DNA of 64,000 bases from CBDCWA01 sp965223255 (lineage in GTDB: Bacteria > Pseudomonadota > Alphaproteobacteria > Rhizobiales > Hyphomicrobiaceae): NCBI GenBank assembly GCA_965223255.1, contig CBDCWA010000004.1, positions 2,666,001 through 2,730,000 on the forward strand, read 5' to 3'. Under the pieces are notes generated by a model. The model ran no database searches and was not told where the DNA came from. It was given only the letters and a program-made list of their open reading frames with translations. Below are positions 34,360-43,649 of the stretch, in pieces. Every line of letters begins with the position of its first letter. The first letter of the stretch is position 1. The position numbers and the translations under genes are program-made.

Positions 34360-35352
34360 ATGGACAATATTCAATTTCCTTATCGCTCGACCAGCCATCT
34401 TGCATTGATGCATGTGATTGACTCTTGCGGCGCTTGGGAACGAAACGATCTCAAAGTAGATTACGATCGCATCATCAGTCGCGGTGACGCGCACGAATTG
34501 GTACCGAAGGGAGAGGTCGAGTTCGTTTCGGGAAATCATGTCTCAACGTATGCCGCACGTGCCCGTGGCGATACCTGGGCCTATCTCGGCCAGACCGTCA
34601 GCAACAACAATCTCGCGTTGATTACGCGCCACGACGCTGGCATCGATAAACTGGAAGATCTCCGCAAACGCAAGTTTGGCTCACGGGGGCGACATCCGGG
34701 CCTAAACACCTGGCTTTACCTGAAGCAATCCGGCCTCGATCCAGATCGCGACGAGGTGGAGATCATTAGGGAAGTGCGGGAGGAAAATCCTGACGGTACG
34801 AAGCAAGATCCGCGAAAGAGCTTGCTCGACATGGTTGCCGATGGCGATTGCGATGCCTGTTTCCTCGGCCAGCCAAGGCGTGAGTTCGCCGACCGCATGG
34901 GACTAAAAGTTATCGATATCGCGCCCCAACCGATGGTTTTCTTTATGACCGTCTCTAGTTCGATGAAGATGGTTCGAGAAAAGCCGGAGGTCGTAACGCG
35001 CGTCCTCAAGTCGGTCTTGGAAGGCATTGCCTATTTCAAGATCAATCGCGAGGAAACGATCAAGATCCTTATGGAACGTCATAACAAGGAAGGCGCGCTT
35101 GACCGGGACGCCGCAGAAAAACTGTACGACGATCTGGCGCCCACGCTGGAGCCGCGACTTTATCCAAGCCTCGATGCCGTCTCCAATGTGTATCAGGAGG
35201 CATTGAAGCAGGATGAAGAGCATGGCGATGCAAAGCGTATTCACCCGCTTGCCCTTTGGGATTTCGATTTGTTGCGAAAGATCGACGACAGCGGTTTTAT
35301 TGCCAACCTTTACAAAGATCATCCGCAACATTTGCAGGGGCATGGCGGTTGA
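34360..35352 (+). CDS. NMT1/THI5-like PBP2-fold protein, no signal peptide
   Basis: 330 residues; ATG with AGGAC upstream. Type-2 binding-protein fold: HLALMHVIDSCGAWERNDL, GEVEFVSGNHVSTYAARARGD, KLEDLRKRKFGSRG, MVADGDCDACFLG and EKPEVVTRVLKSVLEGI. The chain begins at the first strand without a signal peptide or lipobox, so it is probably cytosolic. No ABC permease or ATPase is near. As for the other PBP2-fold genes in this window, an enzyme role (decarboxylase-like) or ligand sensing is as likely as transport. Its stop is 50 bp before eutA. Confidence 0.8.
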   Translation: MDNIQFPYRSTSHLALMHVIDSCGAWERNDLKVDYDRIISRGDAHELVPKGEVEFVSGNHVSTYAARARGDTWAYLGQTVSNNNLALITRHDAGIDKLEDLRKRKFGSRGRHPGLNTWLYLKQSGLDPDRDEVEIIREVREENPDGTKQDPRKSLLDMVADGDCDACFLGQPRREFADRMGLKVIDIAPQPMVFFMTVSSSMKMVREKPEVVTRVLKSVLEGIAYFKINREETIKILMERHNKEGALDRDAAEKLYDDLAPTLEPRLYPSLDAVSNVYQEALKQDEEHGDAKRIHPLALWDFDLLRKIDDSGFIANLYKDHPQHLQGHGG

Positions 35353-35401
35353 GTCGATATAGTTTGGAACATTGTCTCTGTCCAAGGGCGGGCCAATCAG
35401 C

Positions 35402-36925
35402 ATGCATGATCTAGGCTTTGATCACCTGCATCCTTCGGAAGAAGAGAAGCGGATACTAAGCGAGATCATTTGGTCGTCGGACAATGTTGAACTCACCACA
35501 GTCGGTGTAGATATTGGCTCGTCGACCTCGCATTTGATGTTCGCGCGGGTCCATTTGCAAAGGATTGCCGAAGGGCTCTCGAGCGCGTTTGTTGTCGTTG
35601 GTCGCGAACGGCTTTGGGACTCTCCTATAATTTTGACACCTTACCGCCCGGATTATTCGATAGATGCCGCTGAGCTTGCGACATTTATAGACGAAGGCTA
35701 CAGATCAGCCGGATTGTCGCGTGATGCGGTTGATAGCGGCGCTGTTATTTTGACCGGCGAGGCGCTGAAGCGCCGAAATGCACGCGAGATCGCGGATCTC
35801 TTCTCAGCAGAGTCTGGGAAATTCGTGTGCGCTTCGGCTGGCCATCACCTGGAATCTTTGATGGCGGCGCATGGCTCAGGCGCCGTTGCGCTTTCGCGGG
35901 CGCACTACAAGACGGTACTGAACGTGGACATCGGTGGTGGAACGACAAAACTTGCCCTGTCGCACGGCGGCAAGGTCCTAAGCACAGCTGCATTCGCAGT
36001 CGGCGGTCGGCTCATCGCACTCGACGATGCAGGCGTCATGACACGGATCGAGGGACCAGCGCAAACATTTGGTGCGAACGCCGGAATTGATCTGAAATTG
36101 GGGCAAACACTAGCACCGGATCATCGTCACCGGCTGGCAGCAGCCATGGCAGATGTGATTGTCGAAGTTGCAACCGACGGGCCGACGTCACCGCTTGCCA
36201 GATCCTTGATGTTGACGGATCCCCTGGTCTCGTCGCCAAGACCCGACATCATAACCTTTTCTGGCGGCGTCTCTGAATACATCTTCAAACGAGAAATAGA
36301 CGGGCATGGCGATCTCGGTTCGGATTTGGCTGACGGGATTATCGAGGCATTGGAGCAGCGTCGCCTGCCCTGGCCGGTCTACGATCCAGGCCAAGGGATC
36401 CGCGCGACCGTTATAGGGGCCTCTCAATTCTCGGTACAGGTGAGCGGAAACACCATCCTGATATCCGATCACGATATTCTACCCTTACGCAATGTCCCTG
36501 TCGTACCCATGGACTTGGATTTATCAGGGTCCATTGATTCGAGCGCGATTAGCGCCGACTTAACCGCGTCTCTAACGCGTTTTGACATGGATGACGGTGC
36601 AAGTCCGATTGCGGTTTCGTTCAAGTGGATGGGAGAGCCTTATCACAATCGGCTATACGCGCTTGCTAAAGGTCTAAGTGATGGACTTGAAAAGCAGATT
36701 ACGGCGGGCCAGCCCATCATATTCGTAATGGAAGGCGATATCGCGCGCGCGCTCGGTCGGATCCTGGTGACGGAATTGGACGTTACAAATCCAATTGTTT
36801 CGATTGATGGAATTAAACTTCAAGAGCTTGATTATGTCGATGTCGGCGAGATGATCAGGCCCACCAATGTTGTACCTCTGGTCATCAAGTCTTTGCTGTT
36901 TGCAACGCCCACTACTGCGCGCTAA
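35402..36925 (+). CDS. eutA: EutA-like ethanolamine ammonia-lyase reactivating ATPase
   Basis: 507 residues from the ATG at 35402 (a TTG at 35372 is open as well). The actin/Hsp70-like ATPase fold is plain: phosphate loop 1 GVDIGSSTSHL (35-45), phosphate loop 2 VDIGGGTTKLA (175-185) and an FSGGVSEYIF adenosine-type motif. Overall similarity is to EutA, which releases damaged cobalamin from ethanolamine ammonia-lyase EutBC. Neither eutB nor eutC, nor any other B12 enzyme, is in the window. It ends an operon-like run that starts at 27292, so it may serve another enzyme here, for example with the bicupins. Confidence 0.9.
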   Translation: MHDLGFDHLHPSEEEKRILSEIIWSSDNVELTTVGVDIGSSTSHLMFARVHLQRIAEGLSSAFVVVGRERLWDSPIILTPYRPDYSIDAAELATFIDEGYRSAGLSRDAVDSGAVILTGEALKRRNAREIADLFSAESGKFVCASAGHHLESLMAAHGSGAVALSRAHYKTVLNVDIGGGTTKLALSHGGKVLSTAAFAVGGRLIALDDAGVMTRIEGPAQTFGANAGIDLKLGQTLAPDHRHRLAAAMADVIVEVATDGPTSPLARSLMLTDPLVSSPRPDIITFSGGVSEYIFKREIDGHGDLGSDLADGIIEALEQRRLPWPVYDPGQGIRATVIGASQFSVQVSGNTILISDHDILPLRNVPVVPMDLDLSGSIDSSAISADLTASLTRFDMDDGASPIAVSFKWMGEPYHNRLYALAKGLSDGLEKQITAGQPIIFVMEGDIARALGRILVTELDVTNPIVSIDGIKLQELDYVDVGEMIRPTNVVPLVIKSLLFATPTTAR

Positions 36926-36952
36926 GCCGGAATACAAGCACAATGGACTCAC

Positions 36953-38929
36953 CTAATTCCAATGCTCATAGAGTTTTGGTATGAGGATCGGGTCAGGCCA
37001 GACAACATTTATTACGGTATCGAACAAACCGATCAATATCCCAACCGACAGCACACTCAGGAAGATAGAGGTGATCCATTTGGCGCCATAGACCTTGGCA
37101 TAGAGGAAGGGAATGGCAACGAAAGTCAAATGAAACCCGATCAGCACAACACCGGCAAGCGTCGCACCAATCCACGCGCCGGCTTCAAGATAACGGATCG
37201 TCAAGTTGCTGCCTTGGACCACGCTGGTCACCTGCCCGGGATTTCTAATATAACGATAGACATCTAACAACAGCTGAATGAGGGCGAGTGATATACCGAC
37301 GCCAGCGACGAAATAGACGTCAAGTGCAGCACGCATCGGCCAACTTTGTGCTTGGTAGAGCGCCCACACCAGAACGCCGATGAACAACAGTGTGAATACA
37401 ATACCGCCTATGGATTGCATGCGCGGCTGATCGTCTTCCATATAATAATCCATGGTGACCTGCTCTTTTTTGCGATTGGCCCACAACGGATAGAAGATCG
37501 TAAGTACAATAATGGCGAGAATCACCAACACGCCGGGGAATGTCAGCCACGTCCAGCTGTATCGATCAATCGAAAGCCACAGGTAGGTCTGCACCTGAGG
37601 GCCTAGCACGACAGCGACGAGCACGGGCGGGCGAGGCCAGCCGTACCGCCGCATGAACACGCCAATAAAGCCAAAAACGACAAGTGTGGCCAGGTCCTCA
37701 TAAGAGAACGACACACCATAAGCAGCCGCAATCGTGAACACCAGCGTCATTGGCACGATAATGTAGAATGGCAGAACAGAAACCTTGGCGAAGGCTCCGG
37801 CCAGACCTAGTGACAAGCCCGTAGCCGCGATATTTGCGACCACAAGAATAAAAATCATGGCGTAAATGTAATGCGGTGTCTTGCTGACCATCGGCTCACC
37901 GGGGACGATGCCAACCGCGGTGAAGGCAACGAGTACAAGCGCCAGCGACGTCGAGCCTGGAATGCCAAAGAACATGGTTGGAATAAGCGCGCCGCCTTCC
38001 TTGGCATTGTTGGAGGCCTCTGGTGCGATCACACCGCGGACGTCACCCTTGCCGAAGGTCTCAGTATTTTTTTCTGTCTGGGCGGCGTGCGCATAGGCAA
38101 ACCAGTCTGCAACTGAGCTTCCAAGTCCCGGCAAGATCCCGACCCACACGCCAACAAGCCCGCATCGAATAACAAGCCACCAATGGCGAAACGAATCCTT
38201 TACGCCCTGCAAGAGCCCTGTACCAAGCTTTCCGGTTTCGGAAATACTCGTACGTCGCAACGAAAGGTCGATGAGTTCGGGTATCGCAAATAGCCCCAAA
38301 CCGACGAGCGCAATATGCACACCGTCCCAGAGATAATAACCGCCCAAGGTGAACCGATCGATACCGGTCCGCGCCTCTGTCCCGATAAGCGCAACACCAA
38401 GCCCAAAGGCTGCCGCCATAAGTCCCTTTATCGGCGTGTTGCCACTCAATATGCCAACCGCGCTTAAGCCCCATAACACCAGCATCAAGAGTTCGGGTGA
38501 GCCGAGCACAAGCACGAGCGGCGTAACGATTGGCAAGGCAGCGACAAAAACCAAGCCACCGAATAAACCGCCAAGCAAAGACGCACCAAAAGCCGCGCCG
38601 AACGCTCGTCGCGCCTCTCCGTTTTTGGCCATTGGATGACCATCAAGGATGGTCGCTTGGGACCCCGAGCCGCCAGGGACTGCGATCAAAACCGAGGGAA
38701 AAGTATTTGCGGTATTCGAAATGACGGTGATGCCGAGCATCAGTGCAATGCACTCATAGGGCTTTAGCGTCATTGCAAAAGGAATGCTCATCGCGAGGAG
38801 CGTCGAAGAGCCGACCCCAGGCATTGCGGCAAAAATGCTGCTTGCGACGACCGCCACCAGCATGATCACCAGTGGCTTCCAGTGCAGCATGCCGGAAATG
38901 CCCTGCCAGATCACAGACCAATCGTCCAT
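36953..38929 (-). CDS. Fused TctA-TctB tripartite tricarboxylate transporter permease
   Basis: 658 residues with a GAGGGCGAG ribosome site. Residues 1-490 are TctA: a Gly-rich first half (FAAMPGVGSSTLLAMSIPFA, AVPGGSGSQATILDG), the repeated motif GVWVGILPGLGSSVADWFAY and the second-half FFGIPGSTSLALVL. TctA alone is about 500 residues. Here a further 150 residues with four membrane helices (IGGIVFTLLFIGVLVW, YFVAGVGISLALIQLLLDVY, WIGATLAGVVLIGF, SIFLSVLSVGILIGLF) look like TctB fused to the C-terminus. It would import a carboxylate at the inner membrane, driven by an ion gradient, with a TctC-type protein such as that at 32607. It is 108 bp downstream of bicupin copy 4. Confidence 0.93.
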   Translation of the reverse strand: MDDWSVIWQGISGMLHWKPLVIMLVAVVASSIFAAMPGVGSSTLLAMSIPFAMTLKPYECIALMLGITVISNTANTFPSVLIAVPGGSGSQATILDGHPMAKNGEARRAFGAAFGASLLGGLFGGLVFVAALPIVTPLVLVLGSPELLMLVLWGLSAVGILSGNTPIKGLMAAAFGLGVALIGTEARTGIDRFTLGGYYLWDGVHIALVGLGLFAIPELIDLSLRRTSISETGKLGTGLLQGVKDSFRHWWLVIRCGLVGVWVGILPGLGSSVADWFAYAHAAQTEKNTETFGKGDVRGVIAPEASNNAKEGGALIPTMFFGIPGSTSLALVLVAFTAVGIVPGEPMVSKTPHYIYAMIFILVVANIAATGLSLGLAGAFAKVSVLPFYIIVPMTLVFTIAAAYGVSFSYEDLATLVVFGFIGVFMRRYGWPRPPVLVAVVLGPQVQTYLWLSIDRYSWTWLTFPGVLVILAIIVLTIFYPLWANRKKEQVTMDYYMEDDQPRMQSIGGIVFTLLFIGVLVWALYQAQSWPMRAALDVYFVAGVGISLALIQLLLDVYRYIRNPGQVTSVVQGSNLTIRYLEAGAWIGATLAGVVLIGFHLTFVAIPFLYAKVYGAKWITSIFLSVLSVGILIGLFDTVINVVWPDPILIPKLYEHWN

Positions 38930-39037
38930 TGCTCGCCCTCGCTCCCCGTCGATTTTTCGTTGGTGTTACTATAGGGTTATATCTACAGGATGCGAAGTCT
39001 TCGCAGACAACGTCAGGCATGAATTTCCGGCGATTAA

Positions 39038-40156
39038 TCAAGCGGCCGCAGGCTTGGGCGGAAGTGTTTTCAGTTCTTCATCATAGGCTTCCTGCATTTG
39101 CGACGTGAGACCGTGTTTTGACAGCGCCTCTTCAAACATATTTCGCACGATCGGTTCTTCGTCGGCATAATCAAGCTGATCGCCACCAAGCCGCCGGCTA
39201 ATCCAACACATCATGACACCTTGGCTATTGCGTTGCGAGCCGTGTTTGAATGCCAAATAGCGCGCTGGGGTCGGACCAGTATTGAAATGCTGATGCAACC
39301 ACATGTTTGGTGGCACTATAAGCGTGCCAGGCTGCCAGTCGTACCGTCGCGGTGCCTCGCCGTCCGGCCACATCAACGTATATCCTTCACCGTTCAAAAT
39401 GATCACGTGTGCGCCGGGCCCGTGGGCGTGTGCCTTTTTATACGTACCCACCTTGAATTGTGATATGTGCCCGGCGATGGAGGCACGGCAAACGTTGAAG
39501 CGAACCATGCGACTGCCGGCACCTCTTTCGACCGAATCCCCGACGCCAATATTTACTGCGTCAGGAATGTAATTGGTCTCAAGGCGCAAGCCGTTCAATT
39601 GGCCTTTGCCGGCAAAATAGTCGGCCTCACCTGAAAAACGCTTCTTGAAATCGTAGTCCGAGCCGAGCACGAAATCGAGATCTTCGAAGAGATTGATAAC
39701 CGGCGGTGCGTTCGTAACCGCAACAAAGCGGGCTGGCTTCTGGCCGGAACTGTTGAAGTGTTGATGCCAGGCATTGAGGGGCGTGCCGAAGATCGCGCCC
39801 GCCTGCCACTCGAACGTAACTTTTTGACCGGCATTGTTCCAGACACTGGTTGATCCCCGACCGTCCAACACAAAGATCATTTCTTCATAGAGTTGGCGAC
39901 GCGGTGCAAGCTTGCCACCATCGGGGATCTCACAAACATAACAATCATTGGTGGTTCGGGAGGCGTCATGGTTTATGTATACGCCTCTACCCCCACGAGC
40001 GGGCCATGGTTTAAGGTCCTGGGTTCGGAGATTGGCAACGTAATGCGCGCTGATGATATCAAGCCCTTGGCTCTTTACCCACCGCAAATACGGCGTGTCT
40101 TTTTCCGTTGCAAACTTCTGTGCCAGATCTTCGGAAACCAGGGCGTCTTTTGCCAT
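39038..40156 (-). CDS. Bicupin protein, copy 4
   Basis: 372 residues, ATG with GGAAAGGA upstream. Same family as the three tandem copies: VGTYKKAHAHGPGAHV and LHQHFN keep the full C-terminal metal set, while the first domain has lost the motif 1 histidines (RRQLYEE) but shows WHQHFN in motif 2. It lies on the opposite strand in front of the TctAB permease, suggesting that bicupins and carboxylate uptake belong together. No signal peptide. The tail is more diverged (PPKPAAA end). Confidence 0.87.
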   Translation of the reverse strand: MAKDALVSEDLAQKFATEKDTPYLRWVKSQGLDIISAHYVANLRTQDLKPWPARGGRGVYINHDASRTTNDCYVCEIPDGGKLAPRRQLYEEMIFVLDGRGSTSVWNNAGQKVTFEWQAGAIFGTPLNAWHQHFNSSGQKPARFVAVTNAPPVINLFEDLDFVLGSDYDFKKRFSGEADYFAGKGQLNGLRLETNYIPDAVNIGVGDSVERGAGSRMVRFNVCRASIAGHISQFKVGTYKKAHAHGPGAHVIILNGEGYTLMWPDGEAPRRYDWQPGTLIVPPNMWLHQHFNTGPTPARYLAFKHGSQRNSQGVMMCWISRRLGGDQLDYADEEPIVRNMFEEALSKHGLTSQMQEAYDEELKTLPPKPAAA

Positions 40157-40258
40157 CGATCAGTCCTTTCCAATAGCCTGCAATCAAATGAATGCTGGCA
40201 TATGATGTTAATGCCTGACAGCTAAATACACCAGTGCCTGGTAACCCTCGTATTGCTC

Positions 40259-40286
40259 TTGACATCGTTCGCGTACCCTCGATACT
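40259..40286 (+). promoter_or_regulatory. Candidate promoter of the SDR-Rieske operon
   Basis: TTGACA (40259-40264) and GATACT (40281-40286), 16-base spacer, in the divergent region before the SDR at 40345. Transcription would start near 40293, leaving a leader of about 50 bases. Confidence 0.45.
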
Positions 40287-40344
40287 CGCTGAAAAGCATT
40301 AGCCTGCGCCAAATGGTATTCGAAGCAGTTCTGGGCCAACCTCG

Positions 40345-41253
40345 ATGGGACGACTGGAAGATAAAATTGCAATCGTGTTCGGAGCGGGTCCCAATCTTGG
40401 AGGAACGGTCGCCCATTTCCTAGCCCGCGAGGGCGCGGCCGTGGCGGTCAGCGATTTGGATTTGGAGGCGGCGAAGGCAACGGCGTCATTCCTGACAGAA
40501 CGTGGATTTCAATCGATCGCAATCGCTGGCGATGCCCAGTCAGAGGCAGATGTTGCCGCCATCGTTTCAAAAACCGTAGAGACATTCGGTGGCGTTGACG
40601 TTGCCTTCAATATGGCCGGCCGGGTGCATTGGTCCCCAATTTTAGACATGCGGTTAGAGGATTGGCAGGACGCGGTTTTGAGCTTTCCCACGGCCGGCCT
40701 CCTCACCACACGTCACGTCGCAAAAGCAATGATTGATGCCAGGCGCAAAGGCAGCATTATTCATTTGTTGTCAACGGCTGCCCATTTCGGGCAACCGTCA
40801 GGAGCCGCCTATTGCACCGCCAAGGCCGGCTTGTTGAACTTTGCGCGCTGTGCAGCGATGGAGCTTGCGCAGTACGAAATCCGGGTTAATACGATCACGC
40901 CCTGTGCAATGGAACATCAGCTTTGGACGAAGATGCGCAATGAGGTCGAGAGCGGCACGTTCGTAAGGCAGGACAATCGGCCCCAGTACTCGCGTGATTC
41001 GTTTTACAAGAACATACCCATGGGCCGTTTCCCCAGGGCTTCCGACGTCGCCTGGGCCGCTGTTTTTCTCGCGTCGGACGAGTCGGCTTTTCTCACCGGC
41101 ACCGATATACCGGTCGACGGCGGCTTGCGGTTCAAGTATCCGACATGGCAGCCTGGAGATCACTATGGAAGATCATTCGAAGAGTACGTCCACTCGCTCG
41201 AGCGGACAGCGTACGGGGAAACACTAAAATCCGCTGATAATGGTGACGATTGA
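40345..41253 (+). CDS. Short-chain dehydrogenase/reductase
   Basis: 302 residues. SDR fold with a cofactor loop changed to FGAGPNLGG (T replaced by F), NMAG, Ser in HLLSTAAHFG, and YCTAK as catalytic Y-x3-K. The C-terminus is about 40 residues longer than a minimal SDR. An Asp after strand 2 (VSDLDLEAA) suggests NAD. No ribosome site is obvious. It is 28 bp upstream of a Rieske oxygenase gene; in aromatic pathways such pairs often make and then re-aromatise cis-dihydrodiols, which is a plausible role. Confidence 0.93.
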   Translation: MGRLEDKIAIVFGAGPNLGGTVAHFLAREGAAVAVSDLDLEAAKATASFLTERGFQSIAIAGDAQSEADVAAIVSKTVETFGGVDVAFNMAGRVHWSPILDMRLEDWQDAVLSFPTAGLLTTRHVAKAMIDARRKGSIIHLLSTAAHFGQPSGAAYCTAKAGLLNFARCAAMELAQYEIRVNTITPCAMEHQLWTKMRNEVESGTFVRQDNRPQYSRDSFYKNIPMGRFPRASDVAWAAVFLASDESAFLTGTDIPVDGGLRFKYPTWQPGDHYGRSFEEYVHSLERTAYGETLKSADNGDD

Positions 41254-41280
41254 GTGACAGGCCAGAAGGAGCAATGCACA

Positions 41281-42435
41281 ATGGCTGAGAGTAGACCGCA
41301 GGCATCCTACGCGGAACGCCTCGGTCAATTGACTGAATGCGGGCCGGGAACAGCCATGGGTCGCCTGCTGCGAACGTTTTGGCAGCCATTTGCTGTGTCG
41401 GACAAATTATCAAAAGGCGCTGCAATACCGGTAAAGGTGCTTGGCGAGGCGCTCACCTTGTATCGCGGTGAAACTAACAGGCCGTATCTGGTTGCAGGCC
41501 ATTGTGCGCACCGTCGAACGCAATTGCATACCGGCTGGGTACAAGGCGACGAAATTCGCTGCATCTATCACGGCTGGAAATTCGACGGTAGCGGTCAGTG
41601 TACGCAAGCGCCGGCAGAAGACACCGGGACAGCCGAGAAGATCAAGATTGTCAGCTATCCGGTCCACGAGTATTGCGGCCTAATATTCACCTATATGGGT
41701 GAAGGCCCGCCACCTCCCTTTGAATTGCCCAGAAAGGAAGCCTTCGAGAAGCCAGATCTCATCATCTTTGGCCGGTCGCAGGTCTGGCCATGTAATTGGT
41801 TTCAAATGGTTGAGAATTCACTCGACGCCACGCACGTGAGCTTTGTACATCAAGCGGGCAAAGTTGGACCGTTCGGTGAAGCAGTAACAGGCAATATTCC
41901 AAAACTAGAGTATTCCGAAACAGAAGCCGGAATCCGCCAGATTGCAACACGCGGCGAAGGTAATGTCCGTGTCAGCGACTGGACGTTCCCGAACAACAAT
42001 CACATTGTAACCCCGGGGCGAACCAAAGGTTCGCAATGGGTCCATCGCGGCGTGTGGAATGTTCCGATAGATGAGACCCACACCCTAAAAATGGGCATCT
42101 ATGCCATTCCAAAAGTGAACGAAGAAACCGACCGGAAGACCATCGCGCATTTCGAGACATACAGTGATTATAATCCCGCCGACCATCACGACGCACTTTT
42201 CGCAGGCACGGGCTGGCCCTCAGATCCTTCGCTTCAGCTCACGCCGGCACAAGACTATGTTGCAATGATGGGCCAAGGTCCGATCGCCGATCGGGCAAAT
42301 GAGCGCCTCGGCAAATCCGATGCAGGTATCGTGCTGCTGCGGCGCTTGTGTTGGCGGGAGATGGAAGCGCTCAACAACAACACGCCGACAAAGAATTGGC
42401 GTCGTCTTGAGGCACCGGCCAAACTTGGTGGGTGA
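41281..42435 (+). CDS. Rieske [2Fe-2S] aromatic oxygenase, alpha-type subunit
   Basis: 384 residues from the ATG at 41281 (AAGGAG 9 bases upstream). Rieske cluster ligands are C75-x-H77 and C94-x2-H97. The mononuclear iron site is in ENSLDATHVSFVH with D182, H185 and H190. Single-component oxygenases of the phthalate 4,5-dioxygenase / vanillate O-demethylase type have this size and layout. They hydroxylate or demethylate aromatic acids with electrons from a separate reductase, and no reductase gene is seen nearby. The Rieske pair reads CAHR rather than the common CPHR. Confidence 0.95.
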   Translation: MAESRPQASYAERLGQLTECGPGTAMGRLLRTFWQPFAVSDKLSKGAAIPVKVLGEALTLYRGETNRPYLVAGHCAHRRTQLHTGWVQGDEIRCIYHGWKFDGSGQCTQAPAEDTGTAEKIKIVSYPVHEYCGLIFTYMGEGPPPPFELPRKEAFEKPDLIIFGRSQVWPCNWFQMVENSLDATHVSFVHQAGKVGPFGEAVTGNIPKLEYSETEAGIRQIATRGEGNVRVSDWTFPNNNHIVTPGRTKGSQWVHRGVWNVPIDETHTLKMGIYAIPKVNEETDRKTIAHFETYSDYNPADHHDALFAGTGWPSDPSLQLTPAQDYVAMMGQGPIADRANERLGKSDAGIVLLRRLCWREMEALNNNTPTKNWRRLEAPAKLGG

Positions 42436-42442
42436 ACCTGAC

Positions 42443-42474
42443 AAAAAGACGGCGCCAATTGCCATCTGGCGCCG
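42443..42474 (-). terminator. Rho-independent terminator
   Basis: CGGCGCCA (42450-42457) pairs exactly with TGGCGCCG (42467-42474) over 9 bases. On the minus strand the stem is followed by a T-run (AAAAAG at 42443-42448 on the plus strand). It ends the DapA-like gene and may also slow transcription from the convergent Rieske gene. Confidence 0.75.
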
Positions 42475-42505
42475 CCATAGAAGATCTTTGTACGCAGGCG
42501 GATAC

Positions 42506-43459
42506 TTATGCCGCCTTTTGATATGCCGGCCTATATTTGTCGCATAGCCGTTTCCAGTTTTCGGCCTTCTTCTTCTGCGCTTCGACAACCTCATTAGGGA
42601 TATCGAGAAATGGCGGCCGCAGTGGCCCTGGGTTGACATAACCTGCAAACCCGCAGGAAAGTTTCGAAGCGGTCTCACGCCAGGAGAGATTGACCTTTCG
42701 CGTCCCAGGCGGAACGATCTCCATCGTGATTTCGCGGGCAACATCCCACTGCTGTTTGGCCACGGCATCGCGCAGTGCAAACAGTGGCCATGGGCCCATC
42801 CAGGCGTCGATAGACCAGAAACCGGCCGCACCGATGGGGGCAAAGTTCAAGTATTGGAATTGTGCACAAAAGACGCTGATGCGCCCCTTTGTGATGTCTT
42901 GAATCTTCATAAATGTCATCGGGTCACGATGACTGTCCTTCATGCCAACGATCTGCGGTATCTTAACAAGCTCCTCGAACGTCTCAACCGGGATCGTAAT
43001 ATTGTGCAGCGTCGGGTTGTGGTAGATCATAATATTGAGCTTCGGGAACATCTCTGAGATTTCCCGTAGGAAGCGAATGGCATTTTCCTGAGTCGACGGA
43101 AAATAATAGGGAATACCGACAAGAATGCCGTCGGCTTTGGTCTCGGCAACGATCTTCACCTTTTCGACCGTCTCGCGTGCATTGACCGATGTCACACCGA
43201 CAAACAGTGGAATGCGTTGGGCTACGGTGTCTACACTTTCACGCGCCAGCGTCTCAAACTCATCGGGCAATAGCGTATGGCATTCGCCAAAACTGCCGGT
43301 TGTTGAGACGACGTTAATGCCATCACTGACCATCCGGCCAAGGCCAGCCCTCAGGCGTTCGACATCCACAGTATTCCGGGCCGTCAGACTGGCCGCATCG
43401 TCGGTGGCAAATGCTGGCATCATTCCCATGACGCCACCGAGGTCCTTAGCTTCAAGCAT
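42506..43459 (-). CDS. DapA-superfamily aldolase / hydratase-aldolase
   Basis: 317 residues from the ATG at 43459, fixed by a perfect TGGAGGA site that lies inside the longer frame. Class I aldolase TIM barrel of the dihydrodipicolinate synthase/N-acetylneuraminate lyase family: STTGSFGE (52-59), Y146 (IMIYHNP) and the Schiff-base lysine K174 (IVGMKDSHRD). The following segment FAPIGAAGFWSIDAWMGPWP recalls the hydratase-aldolases NahE and PhdJ, which cut substituted benzylidenepyruvates to an aldehyde and pyruvate. With the Rieske oxygenase and SDRs next door this fits, but it remains an inference. Confidence 0.9.
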   Translation of the reverse strand: MLEAKDLGGVMGMMPAFATDDAASLTARNTVDVERLRAGLGRMVSDGINVVSTTGSFGECHTLLPDEFETLARESVDTVAQRIPLFVGVTSVNARETVEKVKIVAETKADGILVGIPYYFPSTQENAIRFLREISEMFPKLNIMIYHNPTLHNITIPVETFEELVKIPQIVGMKDSHRDPMTFMKIQDITKGRISVFCAQFQYLNFAPIGAAGFWSIDAWMGPWPLFALRDAVAKQQWDVAREITMEIVPPGTRKVNLSWRETASKLSCGFAGYVNPGPLRPPFLDIPNEVVEAQKKKAENWKRLCDKYRPAYQKAA

Positions 43460-43649
43460 CGCTTCCTCCAAAACTTCTGCGCTTCAATCAGGGCGCGACC
43501 CGCCGCCTTACCGCAATTTCAGGTGCCCGGTTTGACAGCATAGTTCACAGCCTAAACTTCGCATGTCAATACAAGAAATGCATTGCCGAAATTGGTGCAT
43601 GACTTTTCTTGGCGGCCGGGCATTCAAACTTCTGCATGCGGTGTCCGGT

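Noticed and set aside
34360..35352. ABC importer binding protein
   Set aside because: No signal peptide and no permease or ATPase; kept as PBP2-fold protein of open function.
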